This document shows, piece after piece, positions 4,768 through 7,319 of a stretch of DNA of 7,319 nucleotides; position 1 is the first letter of the stretch, and each line of letters starts with the position of its first letter. Made by a program: the position numbers and the translations under genes. The notes under the pieces are model-generated. The model saw only the letters and a program-made list of their open reading frames with translations. It made no database searches and had not been told where the DNA came from. The DNA lies in NCBI GenBank assembly GCA_014379275.1, contig JACMMA010000767.1, positions 1 to 7,319 on the forward strand, written 5' to 3'. This DNA is from Armatimonadota bacterium (GTDB lineage Bacteria > Armatimonadota > Armatimonadia > Armatimonadales > Armatimonadaceae).

Positions 4768-7011
4768 GTGACTTTCTCACCCCGGTTCCGGCAAACGTCC
4801 GGCAAACAGCGTATACTGAACCCGGAAATGCCGATTCTTACCGCCGACCCCCCCGCACAAACCACGGACCATCCCCCCCGAGCCGCCTCGCAACGCTTGC
4901 CCCGCCTGGAAACCCTGCTCGGCGCGAATGGTCCGCTCGCCCATGCCCTGCCGGGGTTTGCGCACCGCCCGCAACAGGTCGATCTGGCGAAAGCGGTCGC
5001 GGCGTCGCTTCGGGAAGGCAGACCGTGCCTCGCCGAAGCCGGGACCGGGACGGGCAAAACGCTGGCCTACCTGGTACCGATCGCGCTCTGGCTCGCCAAG
5101 CACGGCGGAAGGGCGGTCATTTCGACGCACACCCTGGCACTACAGTCGCAGTTAATCGAGCGGGACATACCGGCACTTTTCGCCGCTTTACCGGAGCTTG
5201 ATCTTCATGCCGCAACCTTAAAAGGACGCAGTAACTTTGTTTGTTTGCAGGACCTAGAGGGCGCGGCGAACGATATCTGGGCGTTCGGCGACCCGATTTT
5301 TGCCAAACTGCAGCGCTGGGCGAACGAAACCGATTCCGGCGACGTGGCGGAACTCGACTTCACGTTCCCGCAGTGGAGCGAAGTCGCCGCCAATCAGGAC
5401 ACCTGCCGGGGGCGTGAGTGCCGCTTCTACGACCGGTGCTTTTATTTTAAGGCACGAAAGTACGCCGAAAACTGCCAGTTGCTTGTCGTGAACCACGCAC
5501 TGTTTATGGCGGACCTCCGCCTGAAACAAGCCAACCCGAACGGTCCGACGTTGATACCGAAATACGACGCCGTGGTTTTTGATGAAGCGCACCACGTGGA
5601 CGATATCGCGACGAAGGCTTTCGGGTTGGAGTGGGGATCCCGCCGCGTTCCGCAACTGGTCAACCGGACGAAAAAGTTAGCCGGCGACGGTCTGATTGAT
5701 CCGAATAGCCTCGCCGCCTTGGACGCGCTTAACCAATCGCTACTGGACCCATTTCTGATCGCGGGCAAGTCCGAGGATTTCACCGACGATCTGCTCCGCG
5801 AGGAAGCCGATCGCGCCGACTTCCGCGAGCGGCGCGACGAGATGTGCGAGGGATTGAACACGTTAGCGAAAGACCTGATCGCGGCGGCGGACAAAACCAA
5901 AGACGCCGCAACGAAGGAACGCGCCACGGGTCTTGCCCGGACCGCGACCCGCGTTTCCACCGAACTCCAACTCGTCTCCGAATCCCGCGCCGACGAAGAC
6001 GCGTTCCGCTGGTACCAGACGCGCCGTCTAAAAGGCGGGATGGCGGTCGCTCAACTCGTCAAGACCCCGCTCGAAGTCGCGCCGATGCTACAATCGGCAC
6101 TGCTCGATGAAGTCCCCCGCGTCATTTTCACCTCGGCGACACTGGCCTCCGGCGGGAATTTCGATTACGTAAAGAAGCGGTTAGGGCTGGTGGCTAGGTC
6201 GGTGCCCTCTCCCCCCTCTCCCTCGGAAGGGAGAGGGGGGAGATCTGAAGTCGCCACGTCCTCTGGCGGGCGTAGCGATGCCGCCTCCGGACCCCTACCT
6301 CTCCCTTCCGAGGGAGAGGGGGGCAGGGGGGGTGAGGGCTACTCCGCCGAGCCACCCGTGGAACTGATCGTGGGTTCGCCGTTCGACTACGGCAAAAACT
6401 GTCTGCTTTATATCCCCCGCCATCTGGGGCCGCCGTCGTCTGCGCATGAATACACGGAGCAGGTGGCGAAGGAGATCGTGTCTCTGGTGGAACTTGCCGG
6501 GGGACGGACGTTCGCACTCTTCACGTCGCACCGGATGCTCCATGCCGTCCACGAAGCCATCTGGGACAAGACGGACTACCCGATCTTCGCACAGGGGGAA
6601 ATGCCCCCCGCGCGCCTCACGGATGAGTTCAAGAAAGCGGGCAACGGTATCCTGCTCGGCACGGCATCGTTCTGGGAAGGCGTGGACGTTCCCGGTGACG
6701 CGCTATCGCTCGTGATCATGGACAAATTGCCGTTCGCGACGCCAGACGCACCGACGGAGCGGGCGCGGGAACGGGCGATCAAAGAGGCGGGCGGAAACGC
6801 CTTCGGCGAATATTCGCTGCCGCGCGCGCAGATTCGGCTCAAACAAGGCTTCGGTCGGCTCCTGCGCACAGTGACGGATCGCGGCGTCGTGGCGATTCTG
6901 GACAGCCGGTTGTACACCAAATCCTACGGGCGCGACTTTTTGCGCGATCTGCCGCCGTCGCCGCGCACCGACAACATCGAGAGCGTCGCGCGGTTCTTCG
7001 GCGGCGGGTAG
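4768..7011 (+). CDS. dinG: DinG-family (XPD-like) Fe-S ATP-dependent DNA helicase
   Basis: 747 aa with GTG at 4768, or 727 aa from the ATG at 4828. It is a superfamily 2, 5'-3' DNA helicase acting in replication-block and repair processing. In order: Walker A AEAGTGTGKT (89-98, K97); iron-sulfur cysteines C159, C213, C218 and C224, the last three spaced C-x4-C-x5-C as in E. coli DinG; DEAH box 272-275; SATL 456-459; FTSHR 585-589; GTASFWEGVD 631-640; and the arginine-finger motif QGFGRLLR 693-700. All motor residues look intact. No N-terminal exonuclease domain is present, unlike the Firmicutes DinG. Residues about 476-530, between KKRLGL and VELIVGSPFDY, are a Pro/Gly/Ser/Glu-rich insert encoded by a palindromic repeat element. 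The start is uncertain: the GTG has no clear SD. The ATG at 4828 has GGAA directly against it, a TATACT at 4812-4817 and an 11-base tandem repeat just upstream. It is transcribed away from pyrR. Confidence 0.92.
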   Translation: MTFSPRFRQTSGKQRILNPEMPILTADPPAQTTDHPPRAASQRLPRLETLLGANGPLAHALPGFAHRPQQVDLAKAVAASLREGRPCLAEAGTGTGKTLAYLVPIALWLAKHGGRAVISTHTLALQSQLIERDIPALFAALPELDLHAATLKGRSNFVCLQDLEGAANDIWAFGDPIFAKLQRWANETDSGDVAELDFTFPQWSEVAANQDTCRGRECRFYDRCFYFKARKYAENCQLLVVNHALFMADLRLKQANPNGPTLIPKYDAVVFDEAHHVDDIATKAFGLEWGSRRVPQLVNRTKKLAGDGLIDPNSLAALDALNQSLLDPFLIAGKSEDFTDDLLREEADRADFRERRDEMCEGLNTLAKDLIAAADKTKDAATKERATGLARTATRVSTELQLVSESRADEDAFRWYQTRRLKGGMAVAQLVKTPLEVAPMLQSALLDEVPRVIFTSATLASGGNFDYVKKRLGLVARSVPSPPSPSEGRGGRSEVATSSGGRSDAASGPLPLPSEGEGGRGGEGYSAEPPVELIVGSPFDYGKNCLLYIPRHLGPPSSAHEYTEQVAKEIVSLVELAGGRTFALFTSHRMLHAVHEAIWDKTDYPIFAQGEMPPARLTDEFKKAGNGILLGTASFWEGVDVPGDALSLVIMDKLPFATPDAPTERARERAIKEAGGNAFGEYSLPRAQIRLKQGFGRLLRTVTDRGVVAILDSRLYTKSYGRDFLRDLPPSPRTDNIESVARFFGGG
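4787..4808. repeat. Two tandem 11-bp units near the dinG start
   Basis: TCCGGCAAACG (4787-4797) is followed at once by TCCGGCAAACA (4798-4808), ten of eleven bases identical. The unit is not a multiple of three, so the two copies are read in different frames if the GTG at 4768 is the dinG start. That weakly favours this stretch being non-coding and translation starting at 4828. Function unknown; it may be a chance duplication or a regulator site. Confidence 0.4.
6208..6243. repeat. Palindrome 1 of the dinG element (16-bp perfect stem)
   Basis: Arms 6208-6223 and 6228-6243 are perfect reverse complements of 16 bases around the 4-base loop CGGA. One arm is pure pyrimidine and the other pure purine. 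In frame it encodes the SPPSPSEGRGG stretch of DinG. In mRNA it would form a very stable hairpin in the middle of the reading frame. Confidence 0.85.
6298..6319. repeat. Palindrome 2 of the dinG element (9-bp perfect stem)
   Basis: Arms 6298-6306 and 6311-6319 pair perfectly around the loop TCCG. This 22-base unit is identical to the reverse complement of the core of palindrome 1. It encodes the LPLPSEGEGG portion of the DinG insert. A long purine tract continues from its right arm to 6338. Confidence 0.85.
6312..6338 (+). other. Canonical G-quadruplex motif in the dinG coding strand
   Basis: Four G-runs lie close together on the plus strand: GGG (6312-6314), six G (6318-6323), seven G (6326-6332) and GGG (6336-6338), with loops AGA, CA and TGA. 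This satisfies the usual pattern of four runs of at least three G with loops of one to seven bases. It is on the coding strand, so it could fold in both DNA and dinG mRNA. It competes with the right arm of palindrome 2. Confidence 0.7.
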
Positions 7012-7097
7012 AATGGTATACGAGCCGCTTTCGAACCGGCGCACCGCTGGCGTGTCGAGAGATAGTCTCCCGGAACAGTATGGGGTGAGGTAAGCGC

Positions 7098-7319
7098 ATG
7101 AACAAAACGTCGTTTCAACAACTGCCTGACGCCGATGCGGTGTCGGTTCCTTCCGTGGCACCGATGGCGGTGGATACGGTGCAGATGCACACCATCGAGC
7201 CGGAACTCCTCGGCGTCCGCCCACGTAGCGCCCGCTGGACGGACCGGACCGTCGCCGTACGCCGTCTGCTCTGGAATCTGATGTTTGGCACGGTGCTGAT
7301 CCTATTCTTCTTCGGGCGC
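7098..7319 (+). CDS. N-terminal part of a membrane protein, cut by window end
   Basis: An ATG at 7098-7100 opens a frame that stays open for all 74 codons to the window edge. GAGGT (7087-7091) lies six bases upstream, a good SD. The first 50 or so residues are polar and probably disordered (rich in Val, Pro, Asp, with TVQMHTIEPELLGVRPR). A basic stretch (RWTDRTVAVRR, 46-56) then leads into a hydrophobic run from about residue 57 (LLWNLMFGTVLILFFFGR), the beginning of a transmembrane helix. By the positive-inside rule the N-terminal tail is cytoplasmic. I do not recognise the family from this fragment. It starts 86 bases after dinG on the same strand. The gap 7012-7097 holds a TGGTATAC that could be an extended -10 box (7015-7022) without a clear -35, so it may have its own promoter or be read from dinG. 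Confidence 0.65.
   Translation, partial: MNKTSFQQLPDADAVSVPSVAPMAVDTVQMHTIEPELLGVRPRSARWTDRTVAVRRLLWNLMFGTVLILFFFGR

Larger units (their letters stand above)
6204..6339. repeat. REPIN-like composite palindromic element inside dinG
   Basis: Two palindromes flank a spacer of about 60 bases. The 22-base core of the first (6215-6236) is the exact reverse complement of the core of the second (6298-6319), loops included (CGGA against TCCG). The outer flanks are also inverted: GCCCTC plus a C-run at the left end and a G-run plus GAGGGC at the right end. A further 7-base inverted pair, GGTGGCT (6189-6195) and AGCCACC (6350-6356), lies just outside. Two inverted palindromes around a short spacer is the layout of REPIN/BIME elements, which are non-autonomous and mobilised by a distant RAYT transposase; none is in this window. 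No convincing target duplication is seen. The element reads through dinG without a stop. Confidence 0.7.

Noticed and set aside
6192..6341. GGCTA direct repeats (6192-6196 and 6337-6341) as a target-site duplication of the dinG element
   Set aside because: Five bases is short, and removing one copy plus the intervening DNA would delete 145 bases and break the reading frame, so these are unlikely to be the true insertion borders.
6181..6360. Insert in dinG as a frameshift or assembly error that breaks the gene
   Set aside because: The frame continues without a stop and motifs downstream (FTSHR, GTASFWEGVD, QGFGRLLR) are in the same frame as those upstream.

Overview
The window is a compact bacterial chromosomal segment that is clearly GC-rich except in a few patches. 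Gene density is high, Shine-Dalgarno (SD) and sigma70-type promoter signals are recognisable, and genes overlap at stop/start junctions. Three things hint at a non-proteobacterial lineage such as Armatimonadota or a neighbouring group: a PyrR-type pyrimidine regulator, a paired Gfo/Idh/MocA oxidoreductase and sugar-phosphate isomerase/epimerase, and DinG-type helicase without an exonuclease domain. That placement is an inference of low confidence; the sequence carries no rRNA or other phylogenetic marker.

Layout. (1) Positions 3-722, minus strand: a membrane-anchored protein with a carbohydrate-binding-module-like beta-sandwich, with its own TATAAT promoter. (2) Positions 923-2718, plus strand: a two-gene unit (Gfo/Idh/MocA oxidoreductase, then TIM-barrel sugar isomerase/epimerase) joined by a 4-bp ATGA overlap, probably for catabolism of a sugar or polyol. 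(3) Positions 2719-2796: convergent spacer with a strong imperfect hairpin. (4) Positions 4643 down to 2797, minus strand: pyrR-pyrB plus a small unknown membrane protein, from a near-consensus promoter. The leader hairpin carries the PyrR-binding CNGNGA-type loop and can mask the pyrR SD. (5) Positions 4768-7011, plus strand: a DinG-family Fe-S helicase, divergent from pyrR. (6) From 7098 to the end, plus strand: the N-terminus of a protein that enters a membrane segment as the window ends.

Two observations stand out. A 136-bp composite palindromic (REPIN-like) element, made of two inverted copies of a 22-bp palindrome, sits in frame inside dinG and adds about 50 low-complexity residues to the second helicase domain. 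It also contains a canonical G-quadruplex motif, inside the gene of a helicase family known to unwind such structures. Second, the pyr leader looks like a PyrR-responsive translational switch rather than a transcription attenuator. I see no CRISPR, phage, IS transposase, tRNA or rRNA.
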